Assembly: GCF_000004195.4 (NCBI RefSeq)
Contig: NC_030683.2
Location: 91,514,393-91,578,392 of the forward strand
Length of the DNA: 64,000 bases
Direction of reading: 5' to 3'
Origin: Xenopus tropicalis
Lineage: Eukaryota > Chordata > Amphibia > Anura > Pipidae
Shown piece after piece: positions 11,344 through 24,500 of the stretch; position 1 is the stretch's first letter; every line of letters starts with the position of its first letter. Both the position numbers and the translations under genes were made by a program. The notes under the pieces are model-generated. The model was not told the origin of the DNA, searched no databases, and saw only the letters and a program-made list of their open reading frames with translations.

Positions 11344-13231
11344 AATGTTATGTGAGCGCAGCTTCACTGGCTTGATATTGTTATTGGTCGAGGACCTGTT
11401 CTGTATTTTATTCTTCACTACCTCAAGGCCTAGCAGACTAATTTTTAGTCCTCTTTATTTCTGGTTCCATAAAGGAAACTGCTCATTGTCAGATGGATCC
11501 TAGATATTGTTATGGATATTGGATAGTAGTGCAGCATTATGTGCTGTTTTATTATAAACACTAACCTCCAGAGGTAGTCTTTTCTACACCAGAGAAGAGA
11601 AAATCTTCTATTTTGTGCTTTGGTCAAGTTTGTCTGCTGCTTTATTCGTTGTTTTTGTTTGAGAGCTGCCTGTCGAGATTTTTTTTATCTATCTTTCCTG
11701 GGATAATTATATGTACATTGTATCGACTGCCTATACCTTTGTACATTGGTGCAAAGCTTATTCTCCAACATCTCTAAAACAATCATTGACATAGACAGGG
11801 CAGCCATTTTAACAAATGCCTTGCAGCATAGGCATCTTTCTCTGTACAGGATCCATTATCAACCAGCCTTACTGAGCAGTCAACAGAAGTGTGTGTCCAC
11901 TGCTCTTACATGTAAATCACAGATCAGATAAATGCTGTAGATACCATAGTGCTGCAATACCCACACAGTCAGTGACTAAACATTTTGGGCTACTATGGAA
12001 AGCCAGATAAACATATTCTGTGACATCACTGTCACCAGGGATATAGCCTATATGTATACATTGCTGCTTACAAAGCTCAAAGAGGTTATTTTTTAAAAAA
12101 AATTCAGTAGTTATATTTCTGTATTTAAATCATACATATTTTAGCCATGAGACAGTTCAAACTGCAAATTACACTCATTTAGACCATGTTCATGTAAATT
12201 AGACTCAAAAGACTTTTAGAAGTGAATGGGAGCTCTGGGAGAATACAAGCAGGTAAATGAAAATGTAGATGCCCAAGGACCACCTGGGTGGCTATAATGG
12301 TCAATGGTCTCTTGAACCATCTCAGTCAAGATGTTTTTTGCTAGCTTTCATACCTGTATAGTAACAGGGAATACTTGTTTTATGTCCATAAACCGGCAAA
12401 ATAGCACAAGCTAAGGGCTTCAATGAAGTTCATCAAACTTCATTGCATCTTTTAATATTTTTCTACTGATAACATTACTGAGTGCCATTTATAAGGATAC
12501 ATTTTATAGGTTATCCACAGCTTTAGTGTATTATCTCTTATAATTGGAATGTATGAAAGTTTAATACACCAGTGACCTACAGCAAAATATAAACTATTTT
12601 ATAATGTTATAGAATTCTGACATTGACACCTTTGGTCTGGTACAGAAGTTCAAAATAAAAGATATAAAAATAATCCTTTCATGAGCTTTAATCCTATATA
12701 AGACTACAAAGAAATATTCTGTATATTGTGTATTTATGTATTATGATCAAATTGGAAAAGCATTTAAACTGCTTCTTTATATATTGTGAGTCACTGGCTA
12801 CAAAACCATTGTGGTTCTGGGCACACAATCAATTTCCTGTCAATGTGATCTAAAAGCAAATGAATAATTGTAGAACGTTGAAAATTCTATTTAGGACACA
12901 GTTGAGTTGTTGAGTTCTTCCACATTAATCTGAAGTAAGTGCAGTGACATCATTTGGCTATAATGTGCGTTTCTCTAATTCAGCTGAGAGTTCTGCTCCA
13001 CATTATTCGGATGGGGGGATTCTTTTCTCTCTTGGACTTGCTTTTACATATAAATGGCATACAAAACTTTATGTGACCAAAAGGAGTATGTTTATAGTAT
13101 GTCTACACATTGCAAAATAATGAGGGACAGAATCTGTATACTGTATGTGACCTGTTATAGTGAAAGTGAATTATAACAAATAACATCATTGCATCATGAA
13201 AATCATATATCCTGCATCATCTGCTGTATAA
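11344..13231. other. intergenic, no gene seen
   Basis: AT-rich. Short frames at 11445-11627 and 11746-11931 have no recognisable features. Confidence 0.55.
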
Positions 13232-13500
13232 CAGTGATCCCCAACCAGTGACTTGAGAGCAACACGTTGCTCATCAACCCCTTAGATGTTGCTCCCAATG
13301 ACATCAATGTAGATGCCCATTTTTAAATCTCTGACTTGGAGACACATTTTGAAAATGTAAAGACCATGTGTACTGCCAAACAGTGCCTAATGTAGTCTGC
13401 TGGTACACACTGGGCTATCAAATAACCAAAGTCCTTATTGGGCACCCCCTAAAAACATTTTTCATGCTTGTGTTGCTCCCCAACTTTTTATATTTTATAT
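13232..13500. mobile_element. hAT MITE (family A), 3' end decayed
   Basis: Starts CAGTGATCCCCAACCAGTG and follows the family A order (CAACACGTTGCTC, then TTGTTGCTCCCCAAC near 13473), but the right terminus has dissolved into AT-rich DNA, so no target duplication can be scored. Confidence 0.7.
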
Positions 13501-13963
13501 TTTCGAATGTACACTCAAAATTTTCATACAAACGATTCAAGCATTATCGTGACATTTTATAAATACAGCAATGATTGAGTTTAATTTAAATATGTACCAT
13601 GTCGACTTTATACGACTTTCAAGGCCAGAAAAATATTAGTAAATGTGCCCCCATGTGAGTTTTTTCACATGAACTGCTTGCTTTATGTCTCTCCACAACA
13701 TTTCAGTTGGATTAAGGTCAGGACTGAACCCTTTTAAAGAGTTCCCAAACTTTCAAGCACCACTGTACATGTTACATATTCATTGGCACCCTCAAAACAT
13801 CATTGTTGTCCTCTTCTACCTATCAGCATTTCATTTCCATTTTAATCATATATATAATCTATAATATTACACATTATCACCCAGGCATCATTTGCCAAAC
13901 AAGTGACCATGGATATGGCACTAAGTATACCACAGATAGTATAATATCTCTTTTGATATCATT

Positions 13964-14342
13964 ATGGGGGTGATTTGTCAACATTTGAAATTTTTCACGA
14001 TTCGTGTTTTTTTGTGCTAAAACTCGCAAAATTCTAATTATGGTTCAAAAACTTGAATGTCTGATATTTGTGCAAAAATCCAGAAAACTTGAATGTAAAA
14101 CTTCACCATCTAAAAGCTTGCAAGTTTATGTAGAAGTCAAGCCATATTTTGGAGTTTTGAGTTTTTTTTAGTTTGTAAACTAGAAAATTTGAGGTATTTG
14201 AGTTTTTTGAGCATTTTTATTTGAACGGGTTTTCCACATTAATAAATAAGAAAGCATTTCAGTTTCTTTAAAATGTGAGTTTATTTGAATGATAAAAACA
14301 CTCTTGAATTCACAAACTTGAAAACTGATAAATGAGCCCATA
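13964..14342. mobile_element. palindromic MITE of the 'GGGTGATTTGTCAA' type
   Basis: Left end TATGGGGGTGATTTGTCAA and right end TGATAAATGAGCCCATA are imperfect inverted repeats around an AT-rich interior. The same type of ends occurs at 19496, 23585 and 45835. No coding capacity. Confidence 0.6.
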
Positions 14343-15313
14343 TGTGTCAGAATTACATAATCACAGATATCACATCATATAGAGATCAACATTTATATAA
14401 TCATGATATCATATTGCAGTTAAGACATGTTTATATATTATTACACTGCAGCTTGTTTACCTAAACTAGAGTAGTATTACTGAAGCAAACACACCAGTTT
14501 TACCAGTGCAGGGTTAAAGTACATTATATTTTCATTACATTAAAACACTTTCATTTTTTGGTGTTACTGTTCCTTTAATGAAACAGGTAATCATCAAAAG
14601 GTATTCTTATCCTACCACCTTAATTTCAATTACACGAATTCATAACTGATTCTAAACTTACTATTTGTAGTAAAGCTAATTTCCACGCTTAATAATAACC
14701 TACTTGGTAGCGGCAACTACTGGCGGTGATTTAGCTGCCATAGATTAATATACGAGTCACCGCGACTAATCACTCGTTGTTTGGGGCATGCCAATTAGTA
14801 GCTGCAACTTTTAAAAAAGTCATAGCAACTAATCAGCCTGTGTGTCTTCACGCTTACAATAAGTTGTTATTCATGGTTCCTTGATTTTTCACATTGGCAT
14901 TTCGGGTTTATCTGAAATTAAAGGGGTAAGGTGAGTTTATTATATAAGGGTGTTAACTGTGGAAGATTTTATTACATGACCTTTCCTCTTCCCACATATA
15001 CACTGGAAAAGCAATGAAGGCAAATTCAAGCATAAACTGTAAGTGTGTTTAGTGTCACTGTTTTGCTGCTTTTTTAATTAGAATAATAGGCAAAATGCAA
15101 AAAAAATCAAAGTTGGGCCTAAACACATGCGTATGTTTCCCACAGTCAACCAAAATGCTAATTTCCACAGTCTAAAAGTGGACAAGATTGCTAATCGCCA
15201 GACAATATCAATATAGTTCAGAATCCATCATCTTTAGTATGCTCATTGACAAGGATGCTGCCATTAGACAATATTATATTTTTAAAGCCTCATACTTTTA
15301 TCTCTTCTATCTC

Positions 15314-15904
15314 TTAAACCCTAAAAATGAATATGGCTAGAAATGCCTTATATTATTTACTAAACTGACCGCACTAGCCAAAAGTTTCAGCATTTCTATA
15401 GTAATAATGATATAGGTTTTTACTGTTGTCACAGGAGCTCCTTCTCTTAGAACTGTCCCGGACGGTGCACATACTCAGTGGGCTCTGAGCGGCTGTTGAG
15501 AAGCTGAGCTTAGGTTTCATTGCAAATTATCAAGCAGAAAATGAGGCTGGTCTGTCATATAAACTGGTGCTACAGGGTTTATTATTCAATTCTGATGTTA
15601 ATTGCACTGGTTTCAGAGCTGCCATGTTATGTGAATCTGAATGAAGTTCTAAACAGCCTTATACTGTTATATTTATTTTCTATATAAACAGTATAATGTG
15701 AGTGGATCCCTAAGCTCAGTAAGTGACAGCAGCACAGAGCATGAGCAGTGAATCAGCAGAAAAGAAGATGGGGAGCTACTGGGGCATCTCTGGGGCTTAG
15801 ATCTTCCCTGCTAAAGGGCTGTGGTTGCCTCTGGTTGGTACAGAAACCCAAAACATAATGTATTTCTAGCCTATTTCTTTAGTTACGCTTTAGTTCTCCT
15901 TTAA
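15314..15904 (-). mobile_element. TTAA-flanked MITE
   Basis: Left TTAAACCCTAAAAATG and right CGCTTTAGTTCTCCTTTAA, with TTAA at both edges. The interior matches my memory of a repeated frog element (blocks AGCTCAGTAAGTGACAG and GATGGGGAGCTACTGGGGC). No transposase frame. Confidence 0.65.
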
Positions 15905-16335
15905 AATTGTGCCAATGTCATTTTATGTTACATGTATTGTTTTTCACAAATTAATACAATCAACATGCAGTTGTTTTATTGGATTTTTCTAGTAAATGCT
16001 TAAGTTAAACTACTATGATTAATGGGTCAGTATCAATTTAAGTAAAAGTCAGGAAAGTTTTGCTGAACTGATGCATTTATCAAGTTTGATACCTTTATCA
16101 GTTTCTCAGAATGTCTTTCTGCTTTGAGCAGTCATATGCCATTTTGTTCTATGGGGAATATAATGCACAGCCAGCTCACCACATGTCTGAATCCTGACCT
16201 AGAGATAATTTGTATATTTCATTTATTTCCTGTGCTGAAAACCAATACTGTCAAATGAGATGTTGACAGATATTTGAGACAATACCAAAGGGAAAGTATC
16301 TTATTTCTATCCCTCATTAAAAGGATGGTTCACCT

Positions 16336-16799
16336 TTAAAGGAGAAGGAAAGGCTAATAAAGAGTTAATCTCAAGCTGCAGGCATACCTTCAGTTCTCTT
16401 AATAGTGCCCTTAAGTCTCCCCATATTTCACCTGTTCAGATGATCAGAAGCCAAACAGGAAGAAAAAATGCTGAGCTGTGTAAAGAAAGTTCCCATAATG
16501 CCTCACTCCTGCACAGACACCCAGACCAAGTGTACATGCTCAATTAGTTAGACTATGAGTCAGCTTCCTGCTGATTGGCTCTGATCCACATTCCTAAGGG
16601 GGGGTGAGTTCTTAGCATTCTTGAAGGAGGGGGGAGCGGGAGAGAGCAGAGAGCTGCTTGTCTGTGGCACATTAATTACAGGCACAAGAAATCTTTTGAC
16701 AGAGAAGTCAGTGCAGTGTTCCTGTAAGTGCTTATGGCTGTATTTACATAGACCTTTCTGATAAAGCTTACTTATTTTTTACCTTTCTTTCTCCTTTAA
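16336..16799 (+). mobile_element. TTAA MITE (family 'GGAGAAGG'), nested
   Basis: Begins TTAAAGGAGAAGGAAAGG and ends CCTTTCTTTCTCCTTTAA, so the termini are inverted and TTAA-flanked. It lies inside the outer MITE. Close relatives are at 30467-30966 and 37931-38404, identical over long stretches by eye. Confidence 0.85.
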
Positions 16800-16833
16800 G
16801 TTAACCTTTAGTATATGATAGAATGCCCAAGTA

Positions 16834-17301
16834 TTAAAGGAAAAGTAACGCTAAAAATTTTTAACTAAAAAATCTATTCTACCCTCCCCCAATAATTGCC
16901 CTATCCTGAAAACTATTTGTTATTTATAATGCTTTAGAAGAAAATACCTGTAAAAATCTTGGCTTCCGGTCATTTCAACAAAGCTGATATGACCATGCAG
17001 GAGAAAGTATCGGGTGAAGTTTAACTATGCGGTGATAGATTGATCAAGTCTAGCCTGACTCCTTCCTATACAGAAGGAAGGCTAGACTCGATCAGTCGAT
17101 CGCCGCATAGTGAACGCTTCCCCTGAAACTTTCCCTGTGTCGCCATATCGCCTTTGTTGAAATGACTGGAAGCCAAGTTTTTTACAGGTATTTTCTTCTA
17201 AAGCATTATAAATAACAAATAGTTTTAAGGATAGGGCAATTATTGGGGGAGGGTAGAATAGATTTTTTAGTTAAAAATTTTTAGCGTTACTTTTCCTTTA
17301 A
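16834..17301. mobile_element. nearly full-length palindromic TTAA MITE, nested
   Basis: Ends TTAAAGGAAAAGTAACGC and GCGTTACTTTTCCTTTAA. The two arms are inverted copies over almost the full length of about 468 bp, with the turn near 17070. A second copy with the same centre (GATCGATTGATCGA) is at 24926-25377. Such an element transcribed within a longer RNA would form a long hairpin. Confidence 0.88.
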
Positions 17302-17783
17302 AAATTTTCTATAGGGCTTTTTTTTTTTTTTAACTTTTTCTTTATAATTTTAGAATTATTTGCCTTTAACTTCAAATTGGGGTCACTGACCTCAACATCA
17401 AAAAAGAAATGGTGTCTAAGGCTACGATTTTAGTGATAATATTGCTTTTTATTACTCATCTTTCTATTCGGGCCCTCTCCTATTTATATTGCAGCCTTTC
17501 ATTTAAATCAATGTCTGGTTTCTAGGATAATTGGGATCCTAGCAACCAGATAGCTGCTGAAATTCTGAACTGGAAAGCTAAAGGAACTCAAAAACCATGA
17601 TACTAATAAAACATAAAAAAAACCAAATAGCCTCAGAATATAACTTTCTACATCATTCCAATAGTTAATTAAAAGGTGACCAACCCTGCTGAACAAACCA
17701 AGGATGCCCAACAATTTTGAATATTTCTGGTCATTATCAGTATAAACAACAATTTAAGCTTTGCCACTGACAATTGCAGATGT

Positions 17784-17923
17784 AAGGCTAATGCCACGCT
17801 GAGCGTTTGGCGTATATTTCCTGCACCCAAGCATATTTCATTCAGTCGGGTGCAGGCACAGGTAGGAGCGTATGGCGGTATTTTCGAGCATATAAGCCAT
17901 ACACTCAGTGTGGCATCAGCCTT
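17784..17923. mobile_element. short palindromic MITE, Harbinger-like
   Basis: Left AAGGCTAATGCCACGCTGAG and right CTCAGTGTGGCATCAGCCTT form a 20-bp imperfect terminal inverted repeat (about 140 bp total). It lies 31 bp past the tmem26-like stop, so it probably falls in the 3' UTR or just beyond. Confidence 0.75.
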
Positions 17924-17954
17924 TGTATAACATTTTGGGACATATGTTATATAT

Positions 17955-18512
17955 TTATTCATTTTTACCAGACTTTTTAGAACACTGTATTACAAAAATC
18001 CTGTATATTTCTATTATCACTGTAAAAATGTTTTTGCAAATGAAAAAAATCATCATTTCATTAAGGACTTGCTCTTTAATCATCACATAAAGGCGAAAGA
18101 TGAGGAAGGGCCCATCCTGCATACCCACTGCTATTAACAAACTCCATACCTCATTTGTACAGCAAGATGAGCCACAGGTACCTTTCACACTAGAAGACAT
18201 TTCATCATTATCTGTTGAATCTGAGGACTGGGTCTGAGTGAGCACTAAAGTGAACTGCAAGAGTGCCCAGCTAAAGATAGACAACCCTACAATATTTACC
18301 ATTCTGCAGGTTTCTACCTGCGGGTCCTTGATTAAATTTAAAATATCCAGTATGTCTGCTCCTAAACCAATGTAGATAAGCAGCAGCTCTGTAAGTTGGA
18401 TCCTGTCCATCTCCCCCTTTGGCATGATCCAGCGTCCCATAACTATAACCAATATCATGACCTGTTCCAGAGTTAATAGCCAAGGATTATAGATGATGAA
18501 GTATGCCGCATC
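17955..18512 (-). CDS. tmem26: tmem26-like, last coding exon
   Basis: The acceptor ...TTTTCTAG precedes 18512, and the frame then runs 186 codons without interruption to TAA at 17957-17955. It encodes GRWIMPKGEM, LGADILDIL, VGMQDGPFLIFRL and a final KNIFTVIIEIYRIFVI helix, ending KSGKNE. A Cys-rich hydrophilic loop (GTCGSSCCTNE) precedes the QDGPF helix. An AATAAA overlaps the stop (17959-17954). That would leave almost no 3' UTR, so it is more likely coincidental. Confidence 0.9.
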   Translation of the reverse strand, partial: DAAYFIIYNPWLLTLEQVMILVIVMGRWIMPKGEMDRIQLTELLLIYIGLGADILDILNLIKDPQVETCRMVNIVGLSIFSWALLQFTLVLTQTQSSDSTDNDEMSSSVKGTCGSSCCTNEVWSLLIAVGMQDGPFLIFRLYVMIKEQVLNEMMIFFICKNIFTVIIEIYRIFVIQCSKKSGKNE

Positions 18513-21500
18513 CTAGAAAACCAAAGCACTGTTAGCATTTTATACAGATTGTTTATTTAATCATACCAAAGAACAAAATAGTCTGCACAAATCACCTGCT
18601 GTTTTCATTGTTGCTGAATTTGGGTCCAGAATTCAGCTCAGGATTTAACTGAATCTCAGATTTTTTGCAGGATTCAGACTTAACCAAATCCTTAGTGTTA
18701 GGACTTTAAAGGGGAAGGAAAGGCTAAGTCACTTGGGGGTGCCAAAATGTTAGGCACCCCCAAGTAACTTAGATTGCTTATCTTGTACCCTGGGCTGGTG
18801 CCCCTGTTAGGAGAAAAAAGCACCAGCCTGGGGTACCTGCAGGAAGCGCTTCCTCCTTCATTTTTCTTCTGCCGGCAAAATCCGTCGGCTGTCGCATGCG
18901 CAGTAGAGTGAAAAGCCGACTTTCTTGTTTAAGTTCGGCTTTTCACTCTACTGCGCATGCGCGCGCAAGCGAAAAGGAAGGAGGAAGCGCTCGCTGCTAC
19001 CCCGGGCTGGTGCTGTTCTCTCCGTGCAGGGGCACCAGCCCGGGGTAAAAAGTAAGCGATCTAAGTCACTTGGGGGTGCCTAACATTTTGGCACTGGTCA
19101 GCTGAAAATGGGTATGGGTATGGTTTGGTTTTCAGATAAATCTTTTGTGTAGGATTTGTTTCTTTAGTGTGGGATTTGTTAATTGGCCAAAACCAGAATT
19201 TATTGATTTGAATGCAATCAGAAAAACTATAAAAGTGAACAAAATTTAGTTTTTCTGCTAATGTTTTAGATTGGCAAGACTGTTTTTAACTAGTATGTCA
19301 TGGGTACCACAGTTTATTTTATAGCAGTTAGCCACACAATGAAATAAATTTGTTTTGGTAGGAACATCTGTTCTTTTGTGTCCAATAAAAAAAGCACTAG
19401 CAATTGCTTGATTTTAATATGACTTGGAATGTGGGCCTAATAATCATATCTTAGTAGAACCGAGATTTAAGGTTTAAATTTAGGATTTAAGATTTAGGGG
19501 CACATTTACTAATCCACGAACGTCCGAAAAGCGTCTGAATGCGTTTTTTTTCGTAATGATCGGTATTTTGCGACTTTTTCGCAAATTGACACAAATTTTT
19601 CGAGCGCTCAATACGAAAAAGTCGCGACAATTCGTGAAAGTCTGAATGGCTATGAAAAAGTTGCGACAATTCACGAAAGTCATAATGGCTATGAAAAAGT
19701 CGCGACAATTCACAAAAGTCATGGCTATGAAAACGTTGCGACAATTAACAAAATTTGTAATGGCTATGAAAAAGTCGCGACAATTCGCGCAAGTTGTAAC
19801 GGTTACGAAAAAGTCGTAACGGCGATTAAAAAATCGCAAAAAATACGAAAAAGTTGCAAAATGTTCGTTTTCCAATCCGAATTTTTCTCATTCGGATTCG
19901 TGGATTAGTAAATCAGCCCCTTAGTGTTGACTCATTACCCCACACATATGTTGAAAAGCCATGTCAGTTGACCTTTCTAAGGCATTACCCACCTGCCCAA
20001 ACCCATCTTTTCACTGTGTGGCCAACTCTGATTGGTACGTAGCCTACCTTTTCTATCTCCTTGCCAAGCACTGAGAAAAATTTTAATGTATAGTAGTGAA
20101 TACAGAATATAATCAATACAAACATGATACTGTTTAAATATGCTTTAGAGAAGGAGATTCGTCTTCTAAATTATACATTTATTTGATACAAATTTAATCC
20201 ACCAAACAATTGAAATAATTCATAATTCATTTTCAAATACTGTGTCATCAAAGTAAACAAGAGAGTAGATAATTGTTTGTATTTTGAATTACTTGGGGAG
20301 AGAAAATACTGAACAGTCTTTGTTTTAATATATTAAGAATGTAGATATTGTCCCAGGAAGAAATGTTTAATCTTACTCAGAATCACCTATTTTGAGGCAT
20401 CAGGAAAAAATTTAGTCACTGCATTTCTCCCACTGCACTTGCAGTCCTAAATGGCCTCTGGAGTATTATTTTTTCCTGTTGAAAAAAATAACTTTTGGCT
20501 GCAACTGGTGGGAATGTGTTATTCCTACTAATAATAAATCTGTTGTTCAATTTGTTTTATCTGCATTAACCTTGGAGTTAAACATCACCCAGAAATGGTC
20601 AACTCTTTAATTGGCTGACTGTCTCTACAAAATATTAGCAAAAATAAAGGAGACCATTAAACAGACTTACTGTATATACTGGAGTATAAGCCTAGTTTTT
20701 CAACACCCTCGGCTTATACTCGAGTCGGGTGCCATGGGTCCCTCCAGACTTGCACCCTCTGTCCTTTGTGTGCGAATTAGGCCACCCACAACCAGACCCT
20801 CCAGTGCCTGTTGTTTTTGTTGACCCTTTTCTCCACTTACAGAGCTAGTTTACTGTTTTTCTTTGAAATAAATATTTAAAACCATATACCCCACTGATGC
20901 CTCACTTAATGTAATTTTATTGGTATTTATTTTAATTATTGAAACTTAGCAGTAGCGGCTGCATTTCCCTCAAGTCAATAAGTTTTTCCAATTTTCTTAG
21001 GGAAAATAAGGTACCTTGGCTTATATTCGGATCGGCTTATATACGAGTATATACGGTATTCTCTTTCTTTATCTTTAGTTTCATTTGACTCAGCTGAAGT
21101 AAAACTGATACAGAACTACTTGGGTCCTTGGGTAGTTATTAGTATCTATGGAGAATTTGTACAAGCAAAGTGACGTAGTATATCATGAAGTAGTATAAAT
21201 GCAATCAGGCCAAGAATGACTAATCCATGCAAACAATCAGCTATCAAACTCTCTGCCTAAAGATAAACAAAAGTAGGTGAACCCTAACAGAGTGTATAAG
21301 TTGGCCATACACATTGAGATGTTTAAAAGATCTATTCATTATCGTAGGGCCAGCAATTGTTTAAAAGTATGATTTGTCCATCAATGGAAATTACCATTTC
21401 AAGTGATATTGTCTAGTTAAAGCTGGAAAAAACTACCTCCTTGGTCCTACAAACAATTGGACAATTGACAAATTTTTTAACGGCAAGTACGATCCTTCTG

Positions 21501-24500
21501 TGCGTACTAACCTTATGATAATTTGACAGTTTTGTTGGATCGCACTGAAATTGGTCATTAACAAAGTAAAAATCATTACCTGTACGGCCAGATTTAGAGT
21601 AAACTGAGTAAAGGTCCCCATACACGGGCCGATCCGCTCGCTTGGCAATGTCAGGCCAGATATTGGTCGGGCAGGCCTGTCGGTAATGCCCATACACAGG
21701 CCGATTAGCTGCTGAATCAGTCTGAGGGACCGATATCGGCAGCTAGAATCGGCCCGTGAATGGGGACCTTAACAGCCTTTATTGGACTAGTCTGGTTAGT
21801 CCATAGTGCTATATGGTTTCTAGGACCCCACTGTTTCTAACCCGAACAACCACTACAGCATTTTAATTTTGAAGCTAGAAAAAGAAAGAGCAGAGAGACA
21901 AATGACAAACATAAATAAATAATAAAGACAAGCTGCAAATTATTCGAGAATTTGGTTCTCTACAATATAAAATTAATAGGGCTTATTTATGTCCACAAGT
22001 GCAGTAAGAAAAGCTAAATTTTTACCCAAATCGGCATGTTTTTTTCCCCACAAGCTTTTTCTCTTACAGTTCCAGCATCGTTGCAATTGCTGACACAATT
22101 TCAATGCATCTGATGCCCCTTGAGTCTGATTTGCCAAAATTAAATCAACTGCTCACATATTTTGTTCAAATCAGATGCAGCTGTGTGGAAGTGAGGCACC
22201 TGCACCCAATTCTTTAGGCGCAAGTTCATTGTGTGCCTATTGATACTGGGCATAAAGGGAACCCTGGTGCAGAGGTGGCAGTAGCTTCAGGGTTCCCCTG
22301 CGTTGATAGGAGCAGTAAGCTGAATGTCGTATTGAGGCAAAAGATTGAGACAGGCAGCAAAAAATGTAGTCAGAATCAAAGCAGAGTCAGGAATCAGGAG
22401 ATTAACCCAAAATAGTAATTTAGATGCACCCAGGAACCCATAGAGTAAGGCCTATATTCGTGCATTGAACTTGGGTCTTCGGCGGCTATTTATTTTGAAT
22501 TGTTGCGCAGAAGCACAATGTGATGGTGGCAGTGAGTCAACGTGATGTTGAGGCCGTGGGTGCTGCCATCTTGGCAAAGAAGTGGAACGGTCTTAACCGG
22601 AGCACTCCTGACAGCATGTTTCAGTGAAGCATAATGTATCTAAATGGTTATTTAGTTTAGTGGCAACTGTTCTGTGCCTAGTAGTTACAAGTGTAGGTAG
22701 GATCAGTGGATGGATTTCTCAACTAAAGTCCCTCCAATCAGCTGCCTGATCTAAAACCTCATTGTCTACTGACCCTATATTAGCTCTCTGTGAATTCATG
22801 TTTTATCCAGTAATTAATCCGTTTCAAATTCAGACAGAAACACTAAAATAATAATTTGGCAAGGAAATGCAAACAACCTGCTGCTGTAAAGCCACAAAAG
22901 CTACTTGATTAAATGGACCTCACCGCTTATAATGAGATCATTTGTCGCTGTTCTTATTCTTTAAATTAAAACTGTCGTCTTTGTGCATTAAAATGGTCTT
23001 TAGTTTTTATAATGGAACATACCGTAGGCAAATGCTCAGTCTGTGTTGAGTTACTCATTACGATTCTGTATTGCAGAAAGTCAAGTTCCAGCAGAAATAT
23101 TGATGGTATGGCTGCCGTCAAATACAGAAACACCATTGGAGAAAACCTAAACAGCACACAACCCATGGTGTCCGATAAATCAAGTAATTAATTAACTAAA
23201 AGAAAGGCAGGATACTGAACAAATTTAAATTGCATTACATGTAAATCATTGCTTAGTTATATGTTTCTCATCTACCTTTTTCCACTTAAAGAAACAGAAA
23301 AGTATGGCCAAAGATGTAAACTGCCAGGGGACCAGTCTGTTATGGTTAGATGGAATGAACTTAAATTTCATGTTTTCATATGCATATGATAGGCAGTTTT
23401 CATTAAATCTAAAGACAGGCTCTGCCACTAGGTTTCAGTGCATCTCGTATTGCTGATTAACTCTGGATTAAACCCTCTTTGTAGTATTTGTAGCCCTCCG
23501 CAATTTTTCTCTAAAGTCATTTCTGATGTCATTAGAAGGGTATGGTTTTCATGGATTATAAAAATGTCCAACCCCATAAACCTAGGGGAATATTTATCAA
23601 AATGTGAAATTAGTGCTCACCACAGGAAGTTTATCCATTCTCTATTTTTCGATTCTAACTTTCACCCATTGATAAATACACTTCTAAAAATCCCATAGGA
23701 ATAAATAGGAAGTGGGGGAATTTTTCTGTGGTGAGTTCTAATTTTATACTTTGATAATTCTGCCCCTGGTGCCTTGCCAAAATCTGTTCCTTCGAATAAC
23801 CTCAAAATATAAAAAAAAATGAATGTTAAAAAAACAGACTGAATGATTAAAATTTTGCCTAGGCCAGCTCCCATTAACTTCTAAATGACCTTGCGAGCTT
23901 TAAGATTCCGTTTTTTTTCTGAATAAATATAGAAAATTCAAGTTTTTTTTTATGACTTTTTATGACTTTCAAATCTCAGAAAAATATGAACATTGATAAA
24001 TAACCCCTTTAATCTCTTTTTTTTGGTGACTAGACCTTATTTAAAGAAGCATCAAAACAAAATCTCAACTATCATTATCAAAACTAATTAGCATAATCAC
24101 ATAATAGCTTCTAGTAATAATTACCTGGCAATTAAGGTATTTTATTATTAAGTGCAATTTATCCATTATAGTGTTGTTTCCTCCTTGTGCATTTACTTGA
24201 TTAATTCTTACTTTTGGCACAGAATGTGTAGTTCAAGCAGATATGATTAGAAATTAAATAAACACATGTAATTTATAGTATTACTGCTGAAATAGGTTGC
24301 AGTGGTTAAATCACATACCACAGGTATGGGATCCATTATCCAGAAACCCGTTATCCAGAAAGGTCCAAATTACATGAAGGCCATCTCCAATTAAATAGAT
24401 TTTAATGAAATAATGCATTAAAAATGATTTAACTTTTCTCTGTAATAATCCAACAGTACTTTGTACTTGATCCCAACTAAGATATAAGTAATCCTTATTG

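Larger units (their letters stand above)
16317..17690 (+). mobile_element. outer TTAA MITE, interrupted by two younger MITEs
   Basis: The outer element begins TTAAAAGGATGGTTCACC (16317) and ends near 17690 with TTAAAAGGTGACCAACC. Its body resumes after each insert: GTTAACCTTTAGTATATG at 16800 and an AATTATTTGCCTTTAAC block near 17353. The GGTCACTGACC block at about 17380-17392 matches the partial copy at 6326-6600. Both inserts sit in TTAA sites. Confidence 0.7.

Noticed and set aside
17954..17959. AATAAA overlapping the tmem26-like stop as the true polyadenylation signal
   Set aside because: It would leave almost no 3' UTR. AATAAA is common by chance in AT-rich DNA, so it is noted but not called.
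19480..19875. 131-codon minus-strand frame with repeated NCRDFFIA
   Set aside because: It is a translation of the tandem repeat inside a MITE.
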